The translations under genes and the position numbers were made by a program. 64,000 nucleotides of DNA from Numida meleagris (lineage: Eukaryota; Chordata; Aves; Galliformes; Numididae). The stretch spans positions 31,344,590 to 31,408,589 of the forward strand of contig NC_034414.1 of the NCBI RefSeq assembly GCF_002078875.1. Direction: 5' to 3'. Below, piece after piece: positions 47,427-61,540 of this stretch. The first letter of the stretch is position 1; each line of letters begins with the position of its first letter. A model generated the notes under the pieces. That model was not told the origin of the DNA. It worked only from the letters and a program-made list of their open reading frames with translations, and ran no database searches.

Positions 47427-50400
47427 AGAACACCAGAATTATTATGTTGTCTATTCTCCAGTTTATTTGTTTCCTTATCCAAGGTCATTAGTTTCTCAGG
47501 TGTTCTTCCCTGGGGTTCTTGATCCAGACTTTTTCTGCTCTCCACCTCAATCTTGTGCTTGTCCCACTTCCTCTGACAAATTTCAAGATAACTACTACAA
47601 CTCCTGGGAAGTGCTAAAGGTTCAGTGACATGGTTGCTTAAATAAATGAACCTACATGAAGCAGCTGATCTGACATGGCTGAAGTAAAAAAAAAAAAATC
47701 AAATTAAAGGAGCATGAAACATTTGAGCCCAGATGATTGAATTCTGACATTAGGAGCAACTAAAAAATATCTGGTGTGGTCTTTTATGCATGCAGTTCCT
47801 TGTAGAAAACAAATTAATTCACACACATGTACACACACGCATGTACGTGTAAAAGCAAGAGGCTAACTTATGTTTGTGTTTGGGGATAGCCTCTGAACCA
47901 AAACCTTTCTCTCTTTTAGATGATTCACATATGTATTGCTTTTGTTAATAGTTCCTAGCCTAGTTCTAAAGGATTCTCCTAGAAAAAGAAATAAGGTATT
48001 TTTAGAAGGCTTATTTTGCTTTTTCTTTTTTCTTTTTGAATGGTAGGACTTTTTTTTAAATAGTAACTCAGCCTTTTGGTTTTCTTTCACCCTTCTCACC
48101 CCCTCTGTTGCTATTCCTTGAGAACTGTGGGTGGCCGCTAAAGCAGTGAACATCACATGATGTCACTTAGCAACCTGATGTTCATAAATAGCAACAATCT
48201 TTTTTTTTTTCTAATGGCTATTTTTCCCCCCATCAGGAAAAACACTTAGACCCATTCCATTCTGACAGTACTAAATTCTTTCTCTGACCTTCCAGCCTAT
48301 TTATTGCTTATACTTTCCTTTTCTGGGGTTTGATTCCAAGGGTAACATCAAGGCTAATGCTCCTTGAAGGCATCCAATACATTTCTGAACTTACTATTAG
48401 CATATAATAACAATAATTATTAGCACCCTTGAAGCACTTCAAGAACAGTCCCTCCTCCTTTCCCATAAATGTCTGCATTGTGTAAATTTCAGATGACCTC
48501 AATATAATATTAGCGAGATGAAATCAGAATGGTTATCCACAGATTTTTGTAATGCCTTTTGGGAATGCTCAGGAAATCAGACATTTTTCAATCCATTCAG
48601 ATTTAATCTACCACGATTTTTGTGTCCTCTTAATATTGCAATAGTCCTTTAAAATATCAGCTATGCTGTTCAGGACTGCATTTTTACAGAGAAGAGTTTT
48701 GCCAGTAGCATACCATCAAATGAGTTATTAAGATAGAAACCAAAATATAAGATTATAAACTAAGAAAAGTAGGCTTCTTTAAGTCTTTGAAAAGGATCTT
48801 GCAAAAATTACTGAGGAAACATAGCAAAGTCATGCAACAACCTAAGCCTGGCTTGTCCCCGAGATCTGTCTGAGAGAATAGAAAAAAACCCAACAGATCC
48901 GGTTTGTGCAGCACCATTCACCTATTCCCAACCATATGGCTGCTCCTCAGAGATTTGGGGGCTCCGTACCTGAGAAGAGGGAACAATGTGGGGGAAAGCA
49001 AAGAGTGTCACAGCATACGTGTAATAGCTGCCAACAATCCTCCAACAATGCCAGTGACGCTGTAAATATTCCTCTCCCTCTCGCTATTTGCATTACTAAT
49101 TCATACACCACTAACTGGTGGCTAAACTACTCAGAAGGGAAAGAATACCTAGATTTCTTTTTCCCTTTATTGGCTTTTTGACTTGATTCTTTCTTTTCTA
49201 GGTTAATATACTATGGAACAGAGAAGACAACTTTTTTTTTTTTTAATTATTTCTGAGGCATTATTTATTATGCATGCCTACATTCTCCGGAACTGCATTT
49301 CAATTGTATAAAACTGGAAACAAATCTACATTAGAATCACTCAGCCCACAGAGCCTTATACAGCTCTTGTATAACCTTACATCACACTGACACCAGCTTG
49401 TATCAGCAGACTATTGGTGTCTGAGACACTTCGGGGGATCTGGAGAATGACAGCAGTAAGCCACCAAGAACAGCTGGGAATGTCACATCCTGTTTGTCTG
49501 GGAGCTGTGGAACACAGCCCTTCCTGCAGCAGAAGCAGGGGAAGACAGAGACCCTCATCACCAGCTCTCCCATGGCTCTCTAAAACCTTAAAGTCTTCTT
49601 AAGAAAGGCAGATACAGTTATCCCTGCCATATAATACCTGCTACTGGTTCTTCCCAGAGGCAAGCTAAGTTAAGGCTGCTGTCACTGAAAGATCAATCCA
49701 GCCAAGCAGGGATTTGGTGAGAGCACAGGCTGAGGAGACAAACAACACACTGCGGCCTCTGCAAGTGTCTGTTCTACTGACTGCCAGTGCAAGAAGATCT
49801 ACCTCTACATAGACATATGTACTTGATATTAACAATTTAACATAGCAATTGCACGTAGATGTCATCACTGCCAGAGCAAAGCATGTGCTGGCTGGAGACC
49901 CATGATGAGCAACAGCTTTGCCTTATTATTTCCCAGTGTATTTCCTTTTGCCTTACTGTCCTTCTGTATGCTCCTGTATGACTTGGAAAGCACAGCTAAA
50001 AGAAGGGAGGACTGTGGAATGTAACAAAATTCAAGTCACAGTTACAAGCTGCAGTAAAGATGTTTTAGGAAGGAAAAATATTTCATACTCTGAGGAAGAT
50101 GGTGCTCTGCATGCTACCTCGGTACACAACCTGTGTGCAGAGTAGCTTTATAGAAAATAATTGTTGTATAGCCTTCCCTTAAATGGAACAGAAGGGACTT
50201 TTGAGGAGAAGAGTATATGAAATTAAATTTATGCATAGTTCTAGTTATCTTAACATTAAAAAAAACACTGTTAGCCCCTTCTTTTATTTCCAACTCCTCT
50301 TTCTGCTGAGGTGTTTTGCTTCAGTTGATTTTCTGGCTTCTGTATCAACCTATAAGATAGTGAATAAAAACAAACCAGTAAATAAGCTGTGTCAATACTT

Positions 50401-52189
50401 AACCAGCTTCCACTGTAATCCCCAACCCCACAGCTACATGTAGCTCAATACATATGTCTATTTGGATCCTTATATGAGAACAATATTCCTTAAGTCTTAC
50501 TAAAAATAAACCTACTTTCAATATATATTAAAATGCCCTTTATATGGATCTTTGTGCACTATCATTTCCCCTATTTATTCCTGTCATTAAGTGATGTCTA
50601 TACACATGCCATAACTATTTGAGTGCTCTCTTGTAAGGTGCTCATCCTTGTTTTATTATTATTTTTACAATATAGACATCCATTCAGACACTATCTTGAA
50701 GAATTCCAACTATAAATATGAATAAAAAATAAATAGTGTTGAGATACGACTGAACCTTGAAGTATGCTGTGTTTCCTACTGGCTTCACTAAGATGAAGAG
50801 TTCGTCCTCTTGTAAGACAGGAGGCTCTTTGTTTGGAAACAGTTACAAATCACAGCATGTACGGAGTGTACAAGTTGACAATGGCCCACTCTCAATCCCA
50901 CAATGTCAATGGAAAAGCTCCTTTCCTCTATGATAAATTTAGCATGCCACATGGACACCTGAAGGTCTTTTCACCACTTCTTTCTCACACACAGTTGTTG
51001 CTTCTTACTGTCTTTCTAAAGATAAAGATAAAATTACACTGGTGAGAAAGTGATTTTTTTTTTAATTCCTAATTTGTAGTTTGTGATTCCACTGAGACTT
51101 TGCTGTGTTTCAAGAATAAAAGTATATTCTGTACAGCAGTGAAAAAAATCAGGATAACATGTTGAGGCAGAGCTTCCAAGTCAGATGTGACCCAGTCAGT
51201 CTTCTCACAGAGAAGTGCTTTGCGTCTTTGGGTGGGTTTTACATGCCTGGGTTCTATTTCCCAAGCTACCCTCTGTAATGCATGCCCTGATGTAAAAGTG
51301 CCTTGCCTTTGCTCCATACAGTACTGTAAGGCCTTAGATTCTGAAGGGTGGAGTTCGTAAGTTTGAGTGACCCAGGTGGGATCTGGCATGGTATCCAGTG
51401 AGTAAGCAGTGGTCAAGTCCTTCTTTCAACAGAAAAGAGAGTTGGAGGAGGTACACTTAACCCATACTCCAGCATTTTGTGTGGTGGGGGAGAGCCAAAT
51501 TCAAACCTCTACTGTGTCACCAACAGGCTGAGGCTTCTCAGGGAAGGCCTCTTCTTAAAGATCATCAGTTATTATGAGATTGGTTGCACAGAGAAGTTTC
51601 TAGAACCCAGCCCCTCTTTGCTCTTGAAAATACACCTTTTTCACACAGCCAACGTATTTTATGGAAAGCATACTCCGCTGCAGAAAGCTGTCAGAGCACC
51701 TGGAGGATGGAACAATCACCTGGGAGCTGGGGTGTGGATACACACCTGCACTGACAGGGGCCAAGCCAGGGACCCCAGAATAAAGGGGATGCTCAGGCTT
51801 AGCTGCTGGGACCACCTTCTGCATCTCTCCGCCTAGGAAATTTCTAATCATGGATAAATACAAGAGAAGGAACCTCTCTTCTGGGAATCCTGGCAGAAGT
51901 TAAGAGCTGCCTGAAAGACAGTTAATCGGTATGGTCGTAACCTGATGCACCAGCACATCTGTCCAACAGACAATACAACTTCACAAATGAAATACTGAGT
52001 ACTGGGTGACCCTTAGGTGCCTCTCACTGTTGAGTAGATTAGGGAACTGAATGTGTATGTGTAGTACTGTAAAGCTATAATGTAATGGAAAGTACAGCAA
52101 TAATAGTGGGATGGTAAAGTCCTAGGCTGCAGCAATCAAGAACTAGCCCAAACACAGCCATTACAGATGCAGAAACAAAGAAAATTTGC
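47427..52189. other. Intergenic region, no gene recognised
   Basis: A CA/GTAC-rich simple stretch lies near 47820-47850. Frames of 115-119 codons at 51069-51416 (-) and 51477-51836 (+) have no recognisable domain. Confidence 0.45.
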
Positions 52190-52411
52190 TTACCTTTGGA
52201 AGGCCTTTGGTAGACAAGGATCTCTAGCAAAACACCCCAGCTTACACTGCCAACCCTTAAATGAGGTCTGGGAAGGGATGGATCCTGGCTCCACCCCTTC
52301 TGGTCACTCAGGTACAATGCGTGTACCTGAGCTCCCCTGGGTTGGCCCTGACTTCCTACCAGGTGCTCAATCACTGGTTCAAGCTGTGGCTTAGCATTTG
52401 TGCTACAGTAG
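52190..52411 (-). mobile_element. LTR-like interspersed repeat, copy 2 (family unidentified)
   Basis: The partner of 9640-9862. On the - strand it has GATTGAGCACCTGGTAGGAA, GACCAGAAGGGGTGGAGCCA, a CATTTAAGGG TATA-like box and, about 70 bases on, AAGGTAAGC resembling a splice donor. The two copies keep the same order of blocks with substitutions and one indel. It may be a solo LTR or leader of an avian retroelement. Confidence 0.6.
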
Positions 52412-53885
52412 GTAAATACTCACAGAGACACTTATGTTTATAGAAAAATCCTTGCTCTGAATTTAGCCTACAATCCCTCAGCCTCAGCTCTCTGACCATA
52501 ACATGTGAATACTATCCTATCTTTTCTTCCCGGAAGTGTTGTGAAGAAAATCTCTTGGAAAGATTAAGAAGTATAGAGACAGTACAGGTGGGGGGAGGGA
52601 AGAAGAGTAATGTATTAAAATACATCACTTCCGTGAGATATACATTTCAGGAGGAGAAATTATATTTTCTGCCAAAAATGCTAAATAAGTTTCTTCCTAG
52701 GTACTACAACTGTAGTAAACATTCATAAAGAAGTGACCAACTCTAGAATCAAGAGGGAGATTAACAGTATTAGTTTTTATGCTGGTAGCCAAATTCTTCT
52801 CTCACTCAGTGGAATTCTTCCAGGCTTCTTCTTTAACTTCAGTGAGCTACTCCAGATTTAAACCAGTGCAAGCAAGGGCAGGTTAAAAATACTTGTGCCA
52901 CAATCAGCCTTGGAAAATTCATTTCTCCATGATAGACATTAAACTGACTGCCGAGGCAGACAGCATGTCTTGCCCATAATCATTTTATATTTGCTTCTTT
53001 TCCTCAGTCCTTAAAATGAGTTCATGACTTCATGGCTCTTAGAGTAAATATATTATATAATGAATACACTTCTTATTCAATATTTGGAGGAAATTAAAGT
53101 AAATGCTGTATGTAATAATACTGGATGGAAAAAGCAATGATAATTATTTGATGAGAGAGTTAGTATGGAGGGTGCTCAGTTAATCCTGTGGTCTGAGGTA
53201 AATGGCAGACAATCAAGTAAACCTAATGAATATCATAAAACAAAAACAAACTGCATTAGTCCACCAGCTCTTGACTAATCTATTATTTTCTCATGAATAT
53301 CACTGTATAAAAATGTTAGAACACATATTGTCAGTAAACTGAGTTCCATAAATGAATTGTCACATTGTACTGCTGAAAAAACTTCAGTCAAGATCTTCAG
53401 CCATGGTTCTAATATGTTCCTTATTTGGGTCTCCTTTACATCTCAGTTTAGAAATCAAGCATTTCATTCTTTCTGTAAATGAGACCATCATGCTTCAGCA
53501 GAATTTGTCCCAGACTGTCAGTTTGCACCCTTGCAAACAGGTCCTTACTCAAGCAGATGAATCTTTGGGCATGGATTTTGCCTATTGGCATTTCTTCTTC
53601 ATTAGATGAGCATTGCACAAGGAGAGGGAGACTATGTTCTGTGAGAACAGCAGTACATGAAAAGATTAGTGAAGAAAGAAATCATAGGACCATTGCAATA
53701 AGGACGATATGCTATTTTAGTGCAGACTGTTACATGAGAGTAACTGCTGCTTTTAGGTGCACTGCACCATTTTCTCCAGTAATCATCAAATCATCAGCAC
53801 ATGGATAAAGCTCATCACACTTTTGGTGATTGTACTTTAATTTTGGAAAGGTTGGAGGGGGCTTTATGACATTTTTTGTTGTAGC
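52412..53885. other. Intergenic region, nothing recognised
   Basis: AT-rich. No coding or repeat signature seen apart from short open frames. Confidence 0.45.
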
Positions 53886-53950
53886 TTTCTCCCTTTCTCC
53901 CTCCCTCCCTCCCTCCCTTCCTTCCTTCCTTTCTTTCTTTCTTTCTTTTT
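53886..53950. repeat. Polypyrimidine microsatellite (CCCT/CTTC/TTTC)
   Basis: About 65 bases of pure C/T on the + strand pass from CCCT to CCTT to CTTT units. Long homopurine-homopyrimidine tracts can adopt triplex (H-DNA) structure. Likely length-variable. Confidence 0.92.
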
Positions 53951-56485
53951 AAAGAAAATCTAAAGCAGAGTTAATTAATATATTGTCAAATTTAATGTCT
54001 TATTATGCAGTTGGCTCCTTCTGCTGTTAAAATCTGGAAGACCCTACATCACGTATAGATGGTCTTTAAATGAATGTAGCACTTAGTATAAGTACTATGG
54101 GATATATCTTGGATGCAACAAAGATAGTTTCTATATACACTTATACACAGAGAACTGGACATCCTTTGTCAAAACATCTGAGGATGGAGATTGTGAAACC
54201 TTTTAAAAACTGGCCTTTTTTCTAAATTTACATTGAATTGTATTGAATGGGACTTAGAAAGGTTTTTGAATATTTCTTTTCCTCTACATGAGCCATTTGA
54301 GGTGAACCAAGTTTCACCTCTCAGACACAGAGGATTACCATATAAAAAATAGCAGCCACCATGATGAACCAGCATGTTTTTCCTAGGGACAAGTGTAATA
54401 GACTTTTAATTTTTTTTTGTTCAGACAGTCTACATATGTTGGTCAAAAATAAACAATTCATTATTTCAAGTTATTACAGGATAAAAGGAATAAAATAGGG
54501 TGCCGGCCCTGAAACCCTGTCCTTCTCCAGTCTTGCCCTGCCAGTGGCCTTTCCAAGGGAGAGTCAGCCAGGATTTTGCCACACGTACAAAGAGAGAGTG
54601 GCAAGGTGCACAGAACAGCAATCATTCAGCCTCCAGACACCTCTGGTGCTTTGTTCTGCAAATATATCATACAGGCCAATTTTTATATAAGCTACAACAA
54701 GAGCAAGGAAATAGAAGGCTGCAATAAAGAACAGTTTTCCTACTTCAAACTCAGGATTTGTGCTAAATGTACTTTGATCGCGATTTATGAAATTCAGTGA
54801 ACATTAGCTATAAACTTTGGTATCTTGTTTTGTTTTGCCTCACATAGATGTGACTACAATGCACTGTATTAAGCTTTTTGTGCCTTTTGTCATACTTTGT
54901 AGAATGTATTACACATTCCTGCTAATCCTTGTTTTCTTTTTCCTCCTAATGATAAAGTATCGACAAGATAGATTTGTACAAAATGTATCCCACTACTAAT
55001 CCTTATTGGAAATGAATGGACCAGAGAATTCCGCATTATGAAACAGAACAAGTCAGGAGTGATACGTGCACAGAGTCAAGGGGTGGCATGGAATGACAGG
55101 AACAGGGCAGCAGCTTCAAATTGAGAAAGGAAAATGATGTAATAATGATTAAACCACAAAACAGAACTCAACACAGTGAATGAGCAATGAAAATAAGGTA
55201 ATAAAAAGGAGTACTGAACTAGCTTATGAGACATGTTATTACAGTGAACATTATGCTAACACTATTTATTTTGCTTAGCATTATGGCCAGCTTCAATGTT
55301 GCTATGACAAATGAGTGTGAGTGTTTAAAGGAAAGTGAACATTTTTTTTTTTTAGCTAAGAAGGCATCCACCAGCTCTCTGCCTACTCAATTTCCTAAAT
55401 TACGTGCCATATAAATTTAACTTTATTGGCACTAGACAAATGTTAACATTAACCACTTCTGGGTTAAAGCAGTTTTGGAAATACTCAGTACGTTCCTCTG
55501 CTTACATTCCTCAATGCATGCAGTGAAATCCACACATTATCCAGTTATGCAGTTTTGCTTGAAATAATCACTTGAAACATCTATCACAATAACAGTGCCC
55601 ACATGAAGTTCTACTAGCTAAAGAGCTGATACAGAGATAAAATGAAATGTATAAATGAATATATACAACTTCTGCCTGATTTAATGGACATTAAAGTTGT
55701 TTTCACTACTGGCCTTTCAATGACATTTTTTTTTCACAGCATTGAAAGAATCTTATTCATCTGTGGCTACGTGACACTAAAATTTATGCAGGCTTCTTAC
55801 AGCAGAGGGAGTAAAGGAGGAAAAGCACAACAGGATTTCTCCATATGACTTGTGAAAACGTTATCAATGTGGTTCATTCATTGCACAGTGGCAGACTTAG
55901 AGGCCTGCTACCAGCTGGAATGAGTGTCTTGGACAAAACAAGAGGGAAAGTGAAATGGGGACAACTGCAGTGTGAATACAAGCTAAAACCAGAGCACAAC
56001 AAGGCCACGGAAGCACTGCTCACAGGTAGGCACAATGCCACTTTCCAGGTGTCTGTGCTAATTGATAGAGAACTGAAGGAGGGGTCTGGGAGCCCTGGTG
56101 GCAGAGGAAGCAGGTGAAGGGTTCCTGTGGGCATGTCAGGACCTGTTTTTTGGAGGAAGAGGGAGCATCAGAAGTCTGGATTGGACCCGCAGCATTTGCA
56201 GCTGTGTAGGCAGCACTCAGTAGCGTACACACTTAACTGAATAGTAAGAGTGGGAGCGTAGCGGCAGCTTGGAGACAAGAGGAAATGCTGGTGAAAAAAG
56301 AGAGGGAGATAAGGGAGCTGGTGTAACCAAACTTCATTTCAAAAGGAGCAGAACCAGATGCTTCTGCTGGGATCTCAGGCTGAAGGTACTTGGTCCTCCA
56401 CCCTGCTAACAGAAGAACCACATGGTATCAGCGTTGAAAACCTTGATACAAGCTTTCTTTTTCCTGAAACATTGTTTAGGAGGTG
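53951..56485. other. Intergenic region, no gene recognised
   Basis: AT-rich with only short random frames. A more GC-balanced part at 55850-56300 has frames on both strands without a recognised domain. Confidence 0.45.
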
Positions 56486-57400
56486 CTTTTTTATTTTTTA
56501 CTTTTTTTATTTTTTTCCAAGGTTTTCCTTTATTTCCAGAGAATGACTGGTAGAAAACACTGTCATAGTCTGTACATCCTGTGTCAAGATTGCAATTTCA
56601 TAGTTGGGGCCCCTGATGAAATGCAGTGCTATCGCTGCTGTTAGGGCAGCCAAACTAAGAGTACCAGGAGGCCTCGAGTTGCACCGCTGGCACCTGTAAG
56701 ACCACAGGTGATATTGATCATGCTGCTGTCTGATGTTTTCTGTCAAAGATTCAAGCTCATAACAGACCTCCTGAAGAGCTGGCCATGACTGTCAACAGGC
56801 ATCTAAAGCAGCATGCATTTAGAGAAGATGCTTGCATGAACATTTCTAAGGAGGAGTGTCCCACTAATGCTACAGGTGGCAAATAGCATAAGAAAGATCC
56901 TAACCATGTACTTTTGCTTCTGAAGGAACAGTGTACATGAGAAAATAAGCAATGGAGAACAAGTAAACAACCATCACTTTTCTGGGTTGTATTTGGTGAT
57001 AGGAGAACCACTTCACTGTAGAGATTTTGCTTGAGATACCAAATTCTGCTTCAGCATCAGTATGTGAGCCAATATGTTATCCAGTCCTTGGGACACATTC
57101 TTGTTCACAAAGCTCTGCCCCACTGGAAAGAAACTTCTTGTGCCATTTCTGTGCAGGGCTCAGGAGAGAGGTTCTTTCATCCACGCAAATACTCAAGCTG
57201 GAATTCCCCTTAGGCTGCATCACAGATGTCCAAGTTCCACCAAGTCCTGGCAGAGTGCTCACCAATGCTCTGACAGCCAAGGCTTTCATCTCGAGTGATG
57301 CTGTGATAGCATGTCAGTCGCTCTGTTTTTGCAGACATGAATCACTCATGATGTCAGCCTTTCCAAAATGACCTTGGCAATGCATGGGAACAGTTTCACT
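56486..57400 (-). pseudogene. Possible processed retrocopy of unidentified transcript
   Basis: On the - strand the segment ends with AATAAA (56534-56529), followed within about 15 bases by a long A-rich tail (56517-56486). This is the layout of a reverse-transcribed, polyadenylated mRNA. Upstream, the - strand has broken open stretches (56507-56746, 56757-57011, 57077-57289), and overall base composition is more coding-like than the flanks. I do not recognise the parent gene. Target-site duplications were not found by eye. It could also be the last exon of an unknown - strand transcript. Confidence 0.3.
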
Positions 57401-58867
57401 TAGATGTTCTTGTGTCCAGTTTCCACACACACTATTTTGAGCTGGACATGCTTGAAGATCTTTTCTACAATATTATCATTAATTATACAAAGCGTGATTT
57501 TTCACACATACAACTTTTTTCACCAGGGATGTAATCCCAGAGGAGATCCCCTCACACAGCAGGCTGTAGATTCAACTGTTTGCAAGCCTACATCACCTCA
57601 GTGCCTTGCAAAGAACAGTTCTGTAACCAAAAGCCTACATTTGTTAAAAGTACGTTTGTGGATAAATGAGAGTAACCGATTACTGATTTAGTACTTGCTG
57701 TCTGTGAACTGAAACGGAAACCCATACGGTGTTCTGTCCAGGTCTACAAAAACGTCACTGTATGACCTAAGAACAGCCAACCCCCTGAAGGAAAGGGCTC
57801 CTTTGTTACCCTCGGGAGATTTAAAGGAGATTATCAAGTGCGGGTGCATGGGACAGTGAAAAAAAAATGCAAATCAAGGGATGAAGGGCTTGCAAAAAGC
57901 AGTCGCCAAGTTCAGTTAGCTTAGCACTCGAGATATAACTGAAACCTAACCCCTGGGAGTAAGTTAAAGGTAACTTCTAGGCTATGCCTCCACAGATACA
58001 CAGCAACTATGTATACCTGCACTGAAAAAGTATACTATAAAGATTAGTCTGGAAGATCAGAAACTGCTCCAAATGATCTAGAAATATAAAGCTCACCCAT
58101 ATCAGTTTACTAACTTGTAAAAATAGTAAAGGTCCTGTTACAACACAAATCTGCAGGCTTTCTCATTCTATCATCTAAATGTAAATGTATATTTTAAAGA
58201 AACTGAAAGCTAGAAAAATGGAAGCTGAATGGAGATAACTGGTGTGGTGAAAGAGTTTCAGGAGATACATATGGAACACATGTCCAGGCAGGGTTACCTT
58301 TAGGCACAGGTAACACATGCAGTTCAGGAAGGCAAAGCCACACTAACATGCAGGGAATGACCAACACACCTTCTCCCACCTCCCCTCAGTTCCCTTCCCA
58401 CCTTCACTGAAAGAGAGGCTGTTTCTTTAAGGATTTGTCTTCATTTTAGGGAAATAAACCTTTTGCATTACTGAAACTACTGCTAGGCCTCAAGGCAGTG
58501 CTTTCCATGCAATGAGCTCTGCATTCAGTAGGTACAGGAAGACAAGGCTGTAGGCAGACAGTACTATATAGTCAGGACTATTGCTGCATGTATGGACATT
58601 TCAGTCAGTTCAGAGAGTGAATGAGGGCCAAGGGGAAAGCAAAGAAGTGAGAGGTCCAAAGGAAGAGAGACTTCAGCAAGTACTTGAGCCCTTTTTGGAA
58701 AGACTGATAGATTGATGGAGAGGAAAAATCGAGAAGCGCAGGAAGGACTTGAGTCATGATCACAAACAAGCTGGTGTTCTGCAGCCGCTCCCTCAGAACC
58801 AGCTGGAGGTAAGCTAGCTGACATCCATAGGCAGCTGGACTCCTGACAAGGAAGCAATGCTGTTCAG
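57401..58867. other. Intergenic region, nothing recognised
   Basis: No gene or repeat family recognised between the possible retrocopy and the next CR1. Confidence 0.45.
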
Positions 58868-59085
58868 GTACTTCAGAATTTTGTGTTAGATAGTAGGAGG
58901 AAAGTTTTCACTCAGAGGGTGGTGAGGCACAACTGTTGAGTGCCCCACCTCAGGTGTCCAAGGCTGGGCAGGATGGGGCCCTGGGCAGCCTGAGCTGGTG
59001 GGTGGCAGCCATGCCCATGGCAGAGGGTGGAACTGGGTGGGCTTTGAGGTCCCTTCCAACCCAACCATTCTGTGATTCCATGAAT
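58868..59085 (+). mobile_element. CR1 LINE 3' fragment
   Basis: It carries TTTTCACTCAGAGGGTGGTG, AGGTGTCCAAGGCTGGGCAG, GGGCAGCCTGAGCTGGTGGG, CTTTGAGGTCCCTTCCAACC and the terminus ATTCTGTGATTCCATGA. It is 5'-truncated and noncoding. Confidence 0.92.
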
Positions 59086-60029
59086 TTTCTAACAACAAAG
59101 ATGAGGCCAAGACTATTTAATCATTCTAAACTTTGTAAGAGAGAAACATGACCAAGTAATGTGAACTGACTTTCACATAGTTAAAACCATTCTAGAAACC
59201 ATTTAAGACAAATGCCTCTACGGGGTAGACAGGCTGAATGTTTGTGTGCAGCAATATTACTTTGATATTTTAGGAGAAACAAGAACGGGAATGACTCAGT
59301 CTTCTCAAGTCCCCACCCATCCTTCAGCTCTGACTACTGGGCACAGCATAAATTTGGGTAGGTGCACAGTCCCAGAGCCACAGACATTAGGAGCTGCTAG
59401 CCCTGCATGAGTAGGACACTCGTCCTCATGCTGCTTCTTCACTCCAAGCACATGTGCACCTTCCACACTCTGTCCAGGCAATTTTGCCTGTCTTCGCTCA
59501 GGAAGCTTACCTCAGACTCCAGCCAGTTTTCAGAGAAGCTTTTAAACTAGACTGATAATCTGGAAAAAATTTGGAGGACATGATTTTTATTTTTATTTTT
59601 TCTAAACTGAACTATCTTAAAGTTAGCTAGCAGTTCTGGGAAAACATTTTCTGCGCCAGCAGAGCATTTCAAGCAGCTGTTCAGTACTTATGCAAACACC
59701 TGTGCATATTTTTTTAAGCTCACCAACAGTTGGAATAGTTTTTCCCCTCACCTCACTGCTATGCTGATACCTATCAGCGATGTTGAAGCCTTTGGTCATG
59801 AAATATGCTCGTATTTTAATAATTATGTCAATAAAAATTACTGAGATACAGTGATGACGTGACTAAATCAACACTCTTTCTAAGGTACTTGAAACGTGCA
59901 AGTAGTAACAGTAGGATTTGCCTCCAAACCAGGAACCAAATTTAGCTGGCACAAAGTCACCAAACTTTTCTGAGGCTGCTGTCTCACTTCTCTAAAATCT
60001 TCATTTTCTTGAGAAATAAGTCAGAAGTA

Positions 60030-60190
60030 TTGAAAGGGACTTCTGGAGATCGCTGACTCAAAGCAGGGTCAGTTATAACAGGCAGCTCAGGACTGACTGA
60101 GCTGAGTTTTTAACATCTCCAAGGATGGAGACTCCACCAACCCACCTGGCAACCAGCTCCAAATGCACTAAAGCCTTCTGGATACTACTG
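60030..60190 (-). mobile_element. Old CR1 fragment
   Basis: On the + strand, AAAGGGACTTCTGGAGATCG, AACATCTCCAAGGATGGAGA and CTCCACCAACCCACCTGGCA are reversed CR1 3' motifs. It is more diverged than the other copies. Confidence 0.7.
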
Positions 60191-61540
60191 CCATAACCCT
60201 AACTTTAGAAACAAGCTTGCATTACTAACATTGCCAACATAGAGGTGTTTATACAAGCCCACCACAAGCTAAAATTATTCAGAAGTCTGAACGCCACCAC
60301 TTTAGAACAGGGTGTTAATTGAAATGTCTGGAGAGCAGTCAGCCTTCAACATCAATCAATTAGATATTCATCTGTGCAAATCCCAGACAAGCTTTTACAA
60401 AAAGGCATGTTCTCTACTATGACTTGGTGAATTTTAAAGACAGTGCCTATTATGGCAGAGTCCGAGCTGGACTGTAACAGTCTTTACAGACATATCAGGT
60501 ATATGGTAAAGCTCAAGAGCCCCTAGGAAAGTCACAAGCTGCATAACTATAATCGGAAACTCGAGGTCACTTGCAAATCCTGCATCATTCTGATGATCCA
60601 TCCCAAAGAAGTTCATTTTCTGAATGTGACCCAGATAATGTTCTTCTTCCTCTGTTCTTCCTCCCAGATCCCATTCTTCTACACACACACACAACACATC
60701 CAAGATGAAGTGAGCCTCTGTCCTACACAGCAATCTCATTCTGGCACCTCAAGCCTCCACCAATTTCCAGACTTCTAAGAACTCACTGAGACGACTAAGC
60801 CCAAGGAAGAAGGAAAACCACTTAATCAGACTCACAACAGAAGTAGCTTTGAAAGAAAAAAGGCTCTCAGGTTCATAAGCAGCATTTTTAAAGCATGGTT
60901 GTAACACCAACATGAAAAACAAGCAGAGAGGATCCTGCACAGCAGATGATCCTGCACTCAGCAGCATTTCTGAAGGCCAACCGTGACAACCCTCCCAAAC
61001 TAATTTGTTCCACCATATTGGTTTCAACATACTTTCAAGAACTGTTAAAACTATTTAACTGTATTATTGACGGGTTCTTAGGGCAGAAGAGCACACTAAG
61101 AGTTGTTTAGAACTTTGTGTTTTGTTTTCTTATATTCCTCATAAAGAGTTGTCCAACCATCTACTCTAGAGATCATCGCATTACTTATTCCATGGACAAT
61201 TATATGCAAATAGGCAAGAGACAAAGGAGAATTTAGGTAAAACCGTAACAGACTCAGAAACACACTCTTTGGAAGTAAGCCTGAGGCTGGATAGCCACAT
61301 GAAAGGGAAAACTTCTAATACGGTAATGCTTAAAAATAGATGCAGTATTTCATACTTTTAGCCCTTGTAATACAGTTTTCAAAGAATATTTATAACAGCG
61401 ATTCAGTAGTCAGCAGCTGTAGTCATCAGATACACACAACCTTTACCAACTCTATATGCCAGTGGAGAAAACTGAGGAAAGCTTCAGTCAACATAAAGAA
61501 AGAAGGAATGAGTAATGGCAAAAACATGAGAAAGACCCAG

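Noticed and set aside
47351..47545. Met/Val-rich - strand frame
   Set aside because: Created by the CAC/ATC microsatellite.
51069..51836. Frames of 115 (-) and 119 (+) codons
   Set aside because: No recognised homology or splice context. Treated as chance frames.
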